From: Halorussus salilacus
Lineage (GTDB): Archaea; Halobacteriota; Halobacteria; Halobacteriales; Haladaptataceae
Direction: 5' to 3'
Length of the DNA stretch: 64,000 nucleotides
Assembly (NCBI RefSeq): GCF_024138125.1
Contig: NZ_CP099993.1
Coordinates: 1,240,001 to 1,304,000 of the forward strand
Below are positions 43,027-51,674 of the stretch, one piece after another; the stretch's first letter is position 1; each line of letters opens with the position of its first letter. The position numbers and the translations under genes were made by a program. The notes under the pieces are model-generated. The model saw only the letters and a list, made by a program, of their open reading frames with translations. It was not told where the DNA came from and did not search any database.

Positions 43027-43069
43027 GTCCCATTCCGCAGTTCTCCCGCTTCTTCCGTTCTCGCGCTCC

Positions 43070-43939
43070 TCACTCCCCGGCGGTCTCGCGAATCAGCCCC
43101 GCCAGCCTGTCGTAGAACCCCGCGTCGTACTTGGTCTCGGCGTCGATGGTCGGGCGGGCGTTGGTCTCGTTGACCACCGCGCGGTCGCCCGAGACCAGGA
43201 TATCCACGCCGAGGAAGTCGATGCCGAGCGCACCCGCGGTGCGCTCGGCGAGGTCTCGGAGGTCGGCGGGCAGGTCGACGCCGGTCGCCTCGGCACCGCG
43301 GTGGACGTTGTGCTTCCAGCGCCCCGACTCGCGCTCGGCGTCAGGCAGTCTGCGCTCGACCCCGCCGACGCACTCGCCGTCGACGACCATCGCGCGGTAG
43401 TCGGTCGCGTCGGCGACGTACTCCTGGACGAGGAACGACTTGTCGCCGGTGGCACGGTAGTCGTGGACGAGGTCGAGGTAGTCGGTCACGCCCAGAAACG
43501 AGTCGGCGTCGCCCACCTTCGCCACGCCGACCCCTCGCGTGGTGGAGTTTGGCTTGACCACGACCGGCGTGTCGAACCGGTCGAACGCCGCGAGCAGGTC
43601 GGACTCGTCGGCGGGGTTCGACACGAGGACGGTCTCGGGGACCGGAATCCCGGCGCGTTCAAGGCGGGCGACGACTCCGGCCTTGTTCCGCGACGTGAGC
43701 ACGTCCTCGCGGTCGTTGACCCACGGCACGCCGAGGGCGGCGTCGAGGACGCCGCCCTCCATCGCCCGCGAGGGGTAGACGAATCCCGCGTCGAACCCCT
43801 CGGCGTCCCACGGCGGGTCGGCGAGCGCGATTGCCCGCCCCTCGGTGGGGACGTGGCGCGCTCGAATCCCGCGCTCTTCGAGGGGGTCGCGCATGCGCTC
43901 GAACGTCTCCTCTCGGTAGGCGACCGCGAGGTCCAGCAT
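43070..43939 (-). CDS. RimK-type ATP-grasp ligase
   Basis: 289-residue ATP-grasp protein. VPWVNDREDVLTSRNKAGVVARLERAGIPVPETVL (about 72-106), PVVVKPNSTTRGVGVAKV (about 124-141), LVQEYVADATDYRAMVVDGECVGGVERR (about 170-197) and the metal site FLGVDIL...VVNETNARPTI (about 243-263) match RimK/LysX-type carboxylate-amine ligases. It probably adds an amino acid to a carboxylate of a small molecule or protein; the substrate is unknown. Convergent with the Hsp20 gene. Confidence 0.88.
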   Translation of the reverse strand: MLDLAVAYREETFERMRDPLEERGIRARHVPTEGRAIALADPPWDAEGFDAGFVYPSRAMEGGVLDAALGVPWVNDREDVLTSRNKAGVVARLERAGIPVPETVLVSNPADESDLLAAFDRFDTPVVVKPNSTTRGVGVAKVGDADSFLGVTDYLDLVHDYRATGDKSFLVQEYVADATDYRAMVVDGECVGGVERRLPDAERESGRWKHNVHRGAEATGVDLPADLRDLAERTAGALGIDFLGVDILVSGDRAVVNETNARPTIDAETKYDAGFYDRLAGLIRETAGE

Positions 43940-44052
43940 ACGCTCTCAGAGGGAGTGGGTGGGTAAAAAGGTGGGTTTCGGGAACGTTCGGTATCTACCG
44001 AGCGGTCGGCTCACGGACGATAAACAACGAAAGGAAACCGACGAGAACCGCG

Positions 44053-44583
44053 CTACGCGACCAGCAGTTCCTCGCCGCGCTCGACCTTGATGCGACACGG
44101 CGGGGAGATCTTGTTGTACGCGCGGCGGAGCGCGTCCTTCACGACCGGGGCGTCCTCGGGCTGGCACCACGCGGTGAAGATGCGGTCGTTGCGCGGAATC
44201 CGGGCGGCGGTACCGACGACCTTCCCGAACGCCTGACGCATCCCGTCGGAGACACGGTCTGCACCCGCGCCGGTCGCCTGCTTGTTCTCCCGGATGACGT
44301 GGTGGGGGAACTTCCGGAGGATCATCTTGTAGTTGTCCTGACCGAGTTCCTTCAGCAGGTAGCGGTTGGCCGACAGGCGGGAGGCCTCCAGCGCGCCGTG
44401 GCGGAGCTGGACCTCTTCCTCGGTGAGGAGGCTGATCTGGACGGGGTAGTCGTCCTCGTCGCTTTCGATGTTGCCCATCTTGTGCTGTGCGATCTTCGAA
44501 CCGGGGATGCCGGTGATGTACTCGCGTCGGGTGTACGGCGGCTTGCTGATCTCCCGGTACATCGAGGCGGGTTTGTCCGACAT
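44053..44583 (-). CDS. rpl10e: 50S ribosomal protein L10e (uL16)
   Basis: 176-residue archaeal L10e (uL16) near the peptidyl-transferase centre and tRNA entry. [19 protein letters not shown] (about 5-23), the [35 protein letters not shown] central region (the loop facing the P-site tRNA, about 95-130) and [21 protein letters not shown] are typical. The ATG at 44583 is preceded by GTTTATCC as a promoter about 35-40 nt upstream. Confidence 0.97.
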   Translation of the reverse strand: MSDKPASMYREISKPPYTRREYITGIPGSKIAQHKMGNIESDEDDYPVQISLLTEEEVQLRHGALEASRLSANRYLLKELGQDNYKMILRKFPHHVIRENKQATGAGADRVSDGMRQAFGKVVGTAARIPRNDRIFTAWCQPEDAPVVKDALRRAYNKISPPCRIKVERGEELLVA

Positions 44584-44704
44584 GGTTATTACTGGTGTCT
44601 GAGGGTCACTGCGCGGATAAACCCTTCGAAGCGAGACAAGGGAATCCGGTGGAGACGGGCGGACCCGGCGGTTGTGACGGGCCAGCACACACCACAGAGT
44701 CCCG

Positions 44705-45541
44705 TCACGGCCGGACCGCCACGAGCGTCAGCGCCGCGAGCAGGCCGCCCTCGACGAACCCCGCCGCGTGCGCGAAGACGTTGGTGAAGGTGCCGCCAGC
44801 GACGGGGCTGGCCGGGAACAGGCCGTAGACGAGCCAGACCAGCAACGCGAGGACGAGCGAGACGTACACGAGGTCGAAGCCGACCCGCCGGTAGTGGTCG
44901 CCGCCGAGCTTCGCGCCGAGACCGCGCGTGACGATGCCCGAGACCGCGAGCGCGAGTCCCGCCGAGACCGCTGCGACCTCGACCGGATCGGTTCCGTCGC
45001 GGTATATCCAGAGCAGTTCGGCGAGCAGGAGGAGGACCGCGAACCCGCCGACGAAGAACGCGGTCGCCCGGGAGTAGTTGGCCCGGAGCTGGACCGCGAC
45101 CGCGGCCAGCAGGAACCCGCCGAAGCCAGCGACCACGCCCGAGAACCCCCGCGATATCGGCGTGGAGCCGGGATATCGGGATTCGAGCAGGACGTAGCTG
45201 GTGAGGTTCACCGCCACCGGGAGCGCGAGGAGGAAGACGGGGAGCGTCCGGCGGAACCACGCCCGACGGCCGGTGTTGAGACAGACGAGGTAGGTGACCA
45301 CCGCGAGCGAGAGGTAGCCGCCGACGTTGTTCAGCAGGTGGTCGTTCCCCGCGTGGACGTAGGCCGCGGTGAGGAGCGTCTCGGGGGCGAACGCGCCGTG
45401 GTCGAACGCGAGGCGGTCGTGGGTCGCCTCGGGGAGCAGGACGTGTACCGCGACGAGGACGACCGCGACCGCCGCGACGACCGCGAGGTCCCCGGCGACC
45501 GCGGCGCGCGGATAGTCGAACCCCTCGGACGCGTCGGTCAT
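44705..45541 (-). CDS. Rhomboid-like intramembrane protease
   Basis: 278-residue, about seven-helix membrane protein. [22 protein letters not shown] (about 58-79) matches the H...HLxxN helix 2 signature. [14 protein letters not shown] (about 130-143) is the helix 4 GxSG serine site. [16 protein letters not shown] (about 255-270) holds the final AHxxG motif with the catalytic histidine. All three core motifs are present, so activity is plausible. Leaderless: TCTTTTTGC lies 25-30 nt before the ATG. Confidence 0.88.
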   Translation of the reverse strand: MTDASEGFDYPRAAVAGDLAVVAAVAVVLVAVHVLLPEATHDRLAFDHGAFAPETLLTAAYVHAGNDHLLNNVGGYLSLAVVTYLVCLNTGRRAWFRRTLPVFLLALPVAVNLTSYVLLESRYPGSTPISRGFSGVVAGFGGFLLAAVAVQLRANYSRATAFFVGGFAVLLLLAELLWIYRDGTDPVEVAAVSAGLALAVSGIVTRGLGAKLGGDHYRRVGFDLVYVSLVLALLVWLVYGLFPASPVAGGTFTNVFAHAAGFVEGGLLAALTLVAVRP

Positions 45542-45576
45542 CGGACGTAGACTTCGCGGGGCGGCGGCAAAAAGAC

Positions 45577-45612
45577 ACCTGCCGGGCGCGCCTGACGGCG
45601 CGCCCGGCAGGT
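45577..45612. other. 16-bp palindrome in a divergent promoter region
   Basis: ACCTGCCGGGCGCGCC (45577-45592), TGAC loop, then its exact complement (45597-45612). It adjoins the TATA-like element (45568-45575) of the leftward rhomboid gene and precedes the rightward aldo/keto reductase by about 95 bp. Confidence 0.7.
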
Positions 45613-45708
45613 CGTCGAATCGGTTCCGCGGGCCAGACTGGTCGCTCGAAGCGACTCCGCGGACCCGGCCGCCGGAACGACTATTGGCGGTCGCCGTGCA
45701 GGTTCGCC

Positions 45709-46548
45709 ATGGTCGAAAACGAGAGCGACACCTTCGACATCGGCGGCGAGCTTGCGGTCCGTCGGCTCGGCTACGGCGCGATGCGGCTCACCGGCGAGGG
45801 AATCATCGGCAGGCCCGACGACGAGGAGGCGGCCCGCGAGCTGCTCCGGCGAGTCGTCGAGACGGGCGTCGACTTCCTCGACACCGCCGATTCCTACGGA
45901 CCGGGCGTCAGCGAGCGACTCGTCGGCGAGACCCTCGACCCCGACGACGCGGTGGTGGCGACGAAGGCCGGACTCCTCCGAAATCGGGAGGGCGACTGGA
46001 TTCCCCACGGCGACCCCGACTACGTACGGAATCAGGCGCTCGCCAGCATCGACCGCCTCCGGACCGACAGCATCGACCTCTACCAGTTCCATCGCCCCGA
46101 CCCCGACACGCCGTTCGCCGAGTCGGTCCACGCCTTCGCGGAGTTGAAGGACGAGGGGCTGGTCGACCACGTCGGGCTGAGCAACGTGAGCGTCGACCGG
46201 CTCGACGAGGCCCGCGACATCGTCGAGATAGCGACCGTCCAGAACGAGTACAACGTCGGGAATCGCGAGCACGAGGACGTGCTCGAAGCCTGCGAGCAGG
46301 CGGGCATCGGGTTCATTCCCTACTTCCCCATCGGCGCGGGCGACCTCGGCGAGAAGGCCGACGCGCTGGCGGCGGTCGCCGAGGACCGGGACGCGACCCC
46401 GCGGCAGGTCGCGCTGGCGTGGCTCCTCCAGCACTCGCCGGTCACCCTCCCGATTCCGGGCACCGCCAGTATCGAGCATCTGGAGGAGAACGTCGGCGCG
46501 TCGGCGGTCGAACTGTCAGACGAGGAGATGGCGCGACTCGACGAGTGA
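45709..46548 (+). CDS. Aldo/keto reductase
   Basis: 279-residue TIM-barrel oxidoreductase using NADPH. GYGAMRLTG start, DTADSYGPGVSERLVGE (about 58-74; Asp and Tyr of the catalytic set), TKAGLL (Lys, about 84-89), LYQFHRPD (His, about 124-131) and PIPGTASIEHLEENVGA (NADPH phosphate site, about 250-266) are all present. The carbonyl substrate cannot be told. Followed by 17-bp tandem repeats that copy the end of the gene. Confidence 0.94.
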   Translation: MVENESDTFDIGGELAVRRLGYGAMRLTGEGIIGRPDDEEAARELLRRVVETGVDFLDTADSYGPGVSERLVGETLDPDDAVVATKAGLLRNREGDWIPHGDPDYVRNQALASIDRLRTDSIDLYQFHRPDPDTPFAESVHAFAELKDEGLVDHVGLSNVSVDRLDEARDIVEIATVQNEYNVGNREHEDVLEACEQAGIGFIPYFPIGAGDLGEKADALAAVAEDRDATPRQVALAWLLQHSPVTLPIPGTASIEHLEENVGASAVELSDEEMARLDE

Positions 46549-46618
46549 ACGGACTCGACGAGTGAACGGACTCGACGAGTGAGCAGACTCGACGGGCGAA
46601 TCGACTCGACCGGAAGGT
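46535..46618. repeat. 17-bp tandem repeat copying the gene end
   Basis: The last codons and stop of the aldo/keto reductase lie in GACTCGACGAGTGAACG (46535-46551), repeated at 46552 and, with rising divergence, at 46569, 46586 and 46603. Confidence 0.85.
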
Positions 46619-46620
46619 GA

Positions 46621-46655
46621 CGCGGTGGCCCGGCGCGACGCGCCGGGCCACCGCG
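46621..46655. terminator. Hairpin between convergent genes
   Basis: CGCGGTGGCCCGGCG at 46621-46635 pairs with 46641-46655 around a 5-nt loop, a 15-bp perfect stem between the aldo/keto reductase (+) and cspA (-). Confidence 0.7.
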
Positions 46656-46719
46656 TGGATGCCTCTGGGCGGCGTGATAAACGTAGGATGGTTAGTAGTA
46701 CGCGAAAGTCCGAGCCGAC

Positions 46720-46914
46720 TTACAGTCGCTCGACGTTGGTCGCGCGCGGGCCCTTGTCGGCCTGCTCGATGTCGAATTCGATCTCCTGTCCCTCTTCGAG
46801 GTCGGGTCCGCCAACGTCCTCCATGTGGAAGAAAACGTCCTCGTCCGCGTCCTCAGTGTCGATGAAACCGTAACCGCCAGTATCGTTGAAGAAATCAACC
46901 GTACCTGTTGCCAT
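46720..46914 (-). CDS. cspA: Cold-shock protein
   Basis: 64-residue single cold-shock domain. RNA-binding motifs RNP1-like GGYGFIDTED (about 13-22) and RNP2-like DVFFHMEDV (about 26-34) are present. It acts as a single-strand nucleic-acid chaperone. Start ATG 46914 with a TATA-like CTTATTTG about 30 nt upstream (minus strand). Acidic compared with bacterial CspA, as expected for a halophile. Confidence 0.96.
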   Translation of the reverse strand: MATGTVDFFNDTGGYGFIDTEDADEDVFFHMEDVGGPDLEEGQEIEFDIEQADKGPRATNVERL

Positions 46915-47016
46915 TGCTTTTGGACACAGTGGCGGTGGACAAATAAGGCTTCCGAGAGAACCGGTACCACGGGTCGTGGGGATACGTCCGGCCGGGAGCC
47001 GGGCCAATCGGCACCC

Positions 47017-48462
47017 TCAGTCGTCGGCGACGGGGGTCTCGGGTCGGAACTCCCTGCTGATGGCCTTCCACTTGCCGGTCGAGAACCGGTAGTAGTTGAC
47101 GGCCGCCGGAACCACGGTCTCGGCCATGAACGACAGGTACAGCCCCACGAGTCCGAGCGGAGTGGTGGCCCCGAGGTACGCCACGGGTATCGCGAACCCG
47201 AACATCCCGAGCACTTGGCTGTAGAAGGGCCATCGGGTGTCGCCGCTGGCGTCGAGCGGCCCCGCGGCCGCGCTCTTGACGCCCTGCGGGACGACGGCGA
47301 GACACGCCGCGTAGACCAGCGCAATCGCGACCGGGACCGAGGGGTCGGTGGGGTCGTCGACGAACGAGTGGACGATGGGTTCGGCGAACACGGCGACGAC
47401 GACCGCCGCGACCGCGTACGTCGCGACCGAGAAGGCCACCACGTCGCGGGCGTACGACTCCGCGCCGGGCTCGTCGCCGTCGCCCAGCGCCTGTCCGACC
47501 AGACTACTGGAGGCCAGTCCGAAGCCCCACCCGGGCGTGTTCATCAGCCCCCAGATGCGCCGGGCGATGACGTAGGCGGCGACCACGCTCGGGCCGAACA
47601 GGCCGACGATGGCGAGCATCGGGAACTTCGCGACGGTCCACACTGTGTTGCGACCCACGACCGGGAGGCCGATTCGGACGAGGTCGCGCATGGTGTCGAG
47701 GTGGACGTACGAGCCGAGCGGGTCGACCGTGACGGGCAGCGCCCCCGCGCCGGGGAGCCGACCCGCGACCAGTCCGACCGCGAACGCCGCGGTCACGAGG
47801 ACGTTCGCGAGCACCGTGCCCCACGCCGCGCCCGCGACGCCGAGACCCAACCCGAAGATGAACGCGGCGCTCAGCACGATGTTCGAGAGCGCGCCGCCCG
47901 CCCGGACCAGCATCGGAGTCCACGCGTCGTCGGCCCCGATGTAGACCCGACTCCCGATGAGGTTGAGGCCAGCGAAGGGCACACCGAGCGCGAGGATTCG
48001 GAGGTAAGTCGCGCCGAGTTCGATTGCGCGCGCGTCGTCGGTCATCACCGAGATGAGTTCGGCGGGGAGCGCCCAGAAGGCGACCGAGACCGGGATCGTC
48101 ACCGCGACCACGAGTGCCACGCTCGACCGGACCGCGCGCCCGAGTTCGTCGAACGCCTCCGCGCCGTAGCGCTGGGAGACCAGCGCGATGGTGCCGCCAG
48201 CGAGACCGCCCCCGAGCGAGAACGCGACGCCCCAGTACGGCGCGGCGAAGCCGACCCCCGCGATGGCGACCGGCCCGACCGCGATGCCGACCATCGCCAC
48301 GTCGACCGCGTTCTTCGACATCCGCGCCAGTCCGGTGACGATTCGCGGCCACGCCAGGTCCGTCGTCCGGCGGACGTGCTTGGGGTCCACGAGGCCGACG
48401 CGCGCGAGCGCGAGGCCGATGGAGAGGATGAGCAGTCGGACCGGGTTCGGGAAGCGAGCCAC
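47017..48462 (-). CDS. MATE family efflux transporter
   Basis: 481-residue, 12-helix transporter. WPRIVTGLARMSKNAVDVAMVGI (about 38-60), LALGVPFAGLNLIGSRVYIGADDAWTPMLV (about 155-184) and the second-half repeat PVVGRNTVWTVAKFPMLAIVG show the internal two-fold symmetry of MATE exporters, which use Na+ or H+ gradients to expel drugs or metabolites. The start is GTG at 48462, about 25 nt after ACTTTAATTTTCG. A second MATE gene lies at 59745. Confidence 0.9.
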   Translation of the reverse strand: MARFPNPVRLLILSIGLALARVGLVDPKHVRRTTDLAWPRIVTGLARMSKNAVDVAMVGIAVGPVAIAGVGFAAPYWGVAFSLGGGLAGGTIALVSQRYGAEAFDELGRAVRSSVALVVAVTIPVSVAFWALPAELISVMTDDARAIELGATYLRILALGVPFAGLNLIGSRVYIGADDAWTPMLVRAGGALSNIVLSAAFIFGLGLGVAGAAWGTVLANVLVTAAFAVGLVAGRLPGAGALPVTVDPLGSYVHLDTMRDLVRIGLPVVGRNTVWTVAKFPMLAIVGLFGPSVVAAYVIARRIWGLMNTPGWGFGLASSSLVGQALGDGDEPGAESYARDVVAFSVATYAVAAVVVAVFAEPIVHSFVDDPTDPSVPVAIALVYAACLAVVPQGVKSAAAGPLDASGDTRWPFYSQVLGMFGFAIPVAYLGATTPLGLVGLYLSFMAETVVPAAVNYYRFSTGKWKAISREFRPETPVADD

Positions 48463-48546
48463 TACGGGGGTGTTTCGAATCGAAAATTAAAGTGTCTTCC
48501 TGATTCGGTAAGAGACGGCGATTACACTCCGGAGGTAGTAATAATA

Positions 48547-48570
48547 TTTTTATACCCCCATACTTAATCG
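48547..48570 (+). promoter_or_regulatory. AT-rich promoter of the 37-residue peptide gene
   Basis: TTTTTATACC (48547-48556) and TACTTAATCG (48561-48570) are both TATA-like. The second lies about 26 nt ahead of the ATG at 48592 and would give a leaderless message. Confidence 0.5.
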
Positions 48571-48591
48571 TAAGTCGGTGTAATACGAACA

Positions 48592-48705
48592 ATGTCACCA
48601 ATGACCAAGACTCGATTGGCACTCCTCGTGACGCTCGCACTACTGGCTACCGCTGTCGACCCGGCACTCGCTTGTGACTGGCGGTACGACTGCGTCAGTC
48701 CCTGA
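48592..48705 (+). CDS. Small secreted peptide with two cysteines
   Basis: A 37-codon gene too short for usual callers. The start ATG (a second in-frame ATG at 48601) follows TATA boxes. Residues 4-27 are a textbook signal peptide: charged MTKTR, hydrophobic core LALLVTLALLATA, then PALA. Cleavage after ALA would release CDWRYDCVSP, a ten-residue peptide whose cysteines are five residues apart and could form a disulfide. ALAC is also a weak lipobox. Roles such as a peptide halocin or signal are only possibilities. Confidence 0.55.
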   Translation: MSPMTKTRLALLVTLALLATAVDPALACDWRYDCVSP

Positions 48706-49031
48706 TTCGGACCGAGAAGCACCGACCGACATACGGTGATTTCGGGGCACCCATCCCCATCCGTTTCGGATCGAAAGTCGAGGAGCGGCGACCATCGTGA
48801 ACTCGCTCCCGATGCGCACAGTATGGTTCGTCTTCTACTGTATTCGGACAGCTTTGCTCGAAGCCGGAGATTGATATCGGAGAGAGACGATTAGAGCGGT
48901 AGACACTACGAACGTTAGTGTCTGTCAACTCGGGCTGGTATCCCGTCACCACTACCCCCCAAACTGGTACGGACCGGCGGCCGGGCGTTCTCGGCGGTGA
49001 ACTACAAGGACCCGGAGCCCGATGCTCGGAT
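48706..49031. other. 326-bp region without a clear gene
   Basis: Nothing coding is convincing. AGACACTA (48901-48908) and its complement TAGTGTCT (48916-48923) form a small hairpin. The frame running into the next gene from 48918 lacks a start signal and has composition unlike its downstream part. Confidence 0.6.
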
Positions 49032-49364
49032 ATGGACCCGAACGAGGGCACCGACGACCCAGACCGGCTCGCTCGAATACTCCTCGCGACCGCGCTGGCG
49101 GTGGTCGCCGCGGTCTGGCTCCGAAGCGGAAAGCGAGTTCGCGGGGCGCTGGCCGGAGTCGGCGCGCTCGCGGTCGGATACGGACTCGCGACCGAATCGG
49201 GCGACCTGATGGAGACCATCGACATCGAGGGAAGCGAGGAGCGAGCGGGTCTGAGTGAGGAGGACGGCGGTCTGCGGTGTGCGGCCTGCGGTGAGCCCAT
49301 CGTCCCCGGACAGCGACGCGGGCCGAACGAGAACCACGAGATCGTCCACGAGGACTGCGAGTAA
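49032..49364 (+). CDS. Small membrane protein with a C-terminal zinc knuckle
   Basis: 110 residues. A DUF2892/YgaP-like pair of helices (RLARILLATALAVVAAVWL and GALAGVGALAVGYGLAT, about residues 12-58) is followed by an acidic linker and CAACGEPIVPGQ...HEDCE, a CxxC...H..C metal site (about 89-109). The function is unknown. The ATG at 49032 is preferred over upstream codons. It is the last host gene before the tRNA-Phe element. Confidence 0.72.
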   Translation: MDPNEGTDDPDRLARILLATALAVVAAVWLRSGKRVRGALAGVGALAVGYGLATESGDLMETIDIEGSEERAGLSEEDGGLRCAACGEPIVPGQRRGPNENHEIVHEDCE

Positions 49365-49426
49365 TCGAGAGTTCGGAAGTAATCTCGACCCGACAACCGT
49401 CGCTGTCCGGTCGAACGTAGAGAAGC

Positions 49427-49450
49427 ATGCCGCCTCCCGGATTTGAACCG
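49427..49450. other. attL: remnant of the tRNA-Phe 3' end
   Basis: Twenty-four bases starting ATGCCGCCTCCCGGATTTG are identical to 59406-59429, the 3' end of tRNA-Phe. The tRNA-derived match resumes as GGGGACAGCTCG near 49500, after a short insertion with two hairpins. Marks the left edge of the element. Confidence 0.85.
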
Positions 49451-49541
49451 CCGGAGAGCAAAGCTCTCCGAGCCCCCGCTCGCTTCGCTCGCGGGGACGG
49501 GGACAGCTCGTCCGACGCCCATGGGCGCTTCGGTGAACCCC

Positions 49542-50570
49542 ATGACGAAGGACCAACTCGAACCCATCTCGCCTGCTGAGGCGAAGAAGATGTACCTCAA
49601 TGCGCGCGAGCGCGAAGTATCGCAATCAACCCTCGACGGCTACCACTACCGACTCAAACACTTCATCCGATGGTGCGAGGACGTCGAGGGGATCGAGAAC
49701 ATGAATACCCTCTCCGGTCGGGACTTGCAGAGATTCAAAACGTGGCGTCGAGACGATGGAGACTTGAAACCCATCTCGCTTGAGGGACAACTCGACGCAC
49801 TCCGACTTTTCATCCGATGGTGTGGCTCTATCGATGCCGTCGAGACAGACCTTCACGAGAAGTTCGACGCTCTGATGCCGACACTCGACAAGACAGACGA
49901 GCAGAGCGAATCCATCCTCGATTCCGACCAAGCGGAGGCTCTACTCGAATACCAGCGGAAGTTCGAGTACGCGTCTCGTCCCCACGTCATCATCGAAATC
50001 CTGTGGCACACCGGGATTCGGCTCGGGGCACTTCACGCACTGGACGTAGACGACTACGACGAAGAGGCTGAGCGGCTTGCAATCCGCCATCGACCGAAGA
50101 AAGGGACACCACTCAAGAACGGGAAAGAAGGCGAGCGTATTGTCGCTCTGAACGCCGAGGTTTGCCGCTCAATCGAAGACTGGAGGGATAATCATCGCCA
50201 TGACGTGGAGGATGATTACGGCCGAGAGCCGCTTCTCACGAGCAGGAATGGGCGGATGAATCGGTCGAGCATTCGGGACGCGGTCTACAGGGTCACTCGA
50301 CCTTGCTATTATGGGGCTGATTGTCCCAAGGGACGGAATCCAGACGACTGTGAGGCGGGGTCTTATCCCGGATACAGCAAGTGTCCCGTCAACGTCTCGC
50401 CTCACGACATCCGTCGAGGCTCAATCACCTACTTTCTGACCGAAGACGTGCCCGAGAAGGTCGTTTCTGACCGGATGAACGTCGGACAGGACGTTCTGGA
50501 CAAGCACTACGACAAGCGAGACGAGGAGGTGAAGGTGGAACAACGGCGGGGCTATCTCAGCAATATCTAA
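49542..50570 (+). CDS. Tyrosine recombinase/integrase
   Basis: 342-residue phage-type integrase. The N-terminal SAM-like core-binding domain (about 15-115) precedes the catalytic domain with the first arginine in HTGIRLGALHALDVDD (about 167-182), PHDIRRGSITYFL (HxxR, about 286-298) and LDKHYDKR (nucleophilic tyrosine, about 322-329). The Cys-rich CPKGRNPDDC...CPVN insert is typical of haloarchaeal integrases. It lies next to attL. ATG at 49542 (MTKDQ); 49521 is possible. It should catalyse integration into the tRNA-Phe 3' end. Confidence 0.94.
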   Translation: MTKDQLEPISPAEAKKMYLNAREREVSQSTLDGYHYRLKHFIRWCEDVEGIENMNTLSGRDLQRFKTWRRDDGDLKPISLEGQLDALRLFIRWCGSIDAVETDLHEKFDALMPTLDKTDEQSESILDSDQAEALLEYQRKFEYASRPHVIIEILWHTGIRLGALHALDVDDYDEEAERLAIRHRPKKGTPLKNGKEGERIVALNAEVCRSIEDWRDNHRHDVEDDYGREPLLTSRNGRMNRSSIRDAVYRVTRPCYYGADCPKGRNPDDCEAGSYPGYSKCPVNVSPHDIRRGSITYFLTEDVPEKVVSDRMNVGQDVLDKHYDKRDEEVKVEQRRGYLSNI

Positions 50571-50630
50571 CTGTTCTACTTTCACTACCTCTCCATAAGC
50601 ATTTTTACGGGATGTATCGTTCGATGACAT

Positions 50631-50849
50631 ATGGGAAAAGCAATCACGAATCTCAAAATAATGGTACTTGCTCTCGTCGCTTCCTTCCTGATGTTGACCG
50701 TAGCAGGGTTTTGGAGTTACACAGGAGCAAGTGGTCCCATTGACGCTCTTGGGTCAATGCTCGGTTTACTCATCGAGTATCCCCGATTTGGTGGAATGTT
50801 GGTGATAGTCATCGGGTTTGTCGTTGTCGCAGATCGAATAGCAGGCTAA
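50631..50849 (+). CDS. Small two-helix membrane protein
   Basis: 72 residues with two hydrophobic segments (IMVLALVASFLMLTVAGFW, about 10-28, and FGGMLVIVIGFVVVAD, about 53-68). ATG at 50631, about 25 nt after CATTTTTACGG, implying a leaderless message. No family recognised; short membrane proteins next to integrases are common in haloarchaeal viruses and plasmids. Confidence 0.6.
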   Translation: MGKAITNLKIMVLALVASFLMLTVAGFWSYTGASGPIDALGSMLGLLIEYPRFGGMLVIVIGFVVVADRIAG

Positions 50850-50984
50850 CTTCCGATATAACAAACGGAGTTATGAGGACGAAAGCTGAAACCACCAAGA
50901 TTACGTCAACAGTAACGAAATAGCGTTTCCGCCAACTGTCACCGTAAGAAATATTATTTGATAGTGTACACGCCAGTATAACAT

Positions 50985-51674
50985 ATGGAAATCACCATTA
51001 CCTTAGACCATGGTCCTCTGAATGCAGAATTTACGGGTGAGGACCGAGAGGAACTTGAGGACAGCGTTCTCGGATTCGTTGAGTTTTTGGAACAAAATAA
51101 GGAGGTCTTTGATGGAACTTCTTTTTCAATAGAGCAGAATGGGGGAGACGAGAATCCAGGACTTGATGCAGAGTTTTGGGAAGAACAACAGGATGAAACT
51201 GAAGAATCAAACGGCGACGAAGGGTGGGATGTAGAAGTTAGCTACGGTTCCATCCCCACCCGAACGGGCCTTAATGAGGAAACGCTTAGTAGATACTTTG
51301 ACATTGACCCGGAAGGAGAGGAACCACCGTATTTGAATTTCGACCCAGAGATACTGGGAGAATCTGGGAATAGTCGAAGTGAGAAGCAAATGCGTAGCTC
51401 TCTGATTCTTATGACGCTTTGGCGCGAATGCAATGATATTGAAGCAGTTCGTTCTCCTGACCTCAAAGATGCAGTACGGATTTCGGGAGTTGACGATAAT
51501 GGTCTATTCAATATGTATCAGTTCAATAATGGGGAAGGAGATAGATATTTCCGCCGAGACGGGAGTGGAGCAAATACGGATATTAGTCTAACGCTACCTG
51601 GAGAACGAGAAGGATACGACCAAATCCAGAGAACGGTTGAACGACTGGAAGCGGAAGAGGAAGACAACACGTAA
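50985..51674 (+). CDS. Acidic hypothetical protein, first of a gene pair
   Basis: 229 residues, low GC. The N-terminus MEITITLDHGPLNAEFTG looks like a beta-hairpin start. An acidic spacer (EEQQDETEESNGDEGWD, about 66-82) leads to the region EVSYGSIPTRTGLNEETLSRYFDIDPEG (about 84-111) and a C-terminal DNGLFNMYQFNNGEGDRYFRRDGSG. I do not recognise it. Its stop touches the next gene's ATG (TAAATG), so the pair is co-translated. A TATA-like TATTATTTGATAG lies about 30 nt ahead of the ATG. Confidence 0.75.
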   Translation: MEITITLDHGPLNAEFTGEDREELEDSVLGFVEFLEQNKEVFDGTSFSIEQNGGDENPGLDAEFWEEQQDETEESNGDEGWDVEVSYGSIPTRTGLNEETLSRYFDIDPEGEEPPYLNFDPEILGESGNSRSEKQMRSSLILMTLWRECNDIEAVRSPDLKDAVRISGVDDNGLFNMYQFNNGEGDRYFRRDGSGANTDISLTLPGEREGYDQIQRTVERLEAEEEDNT

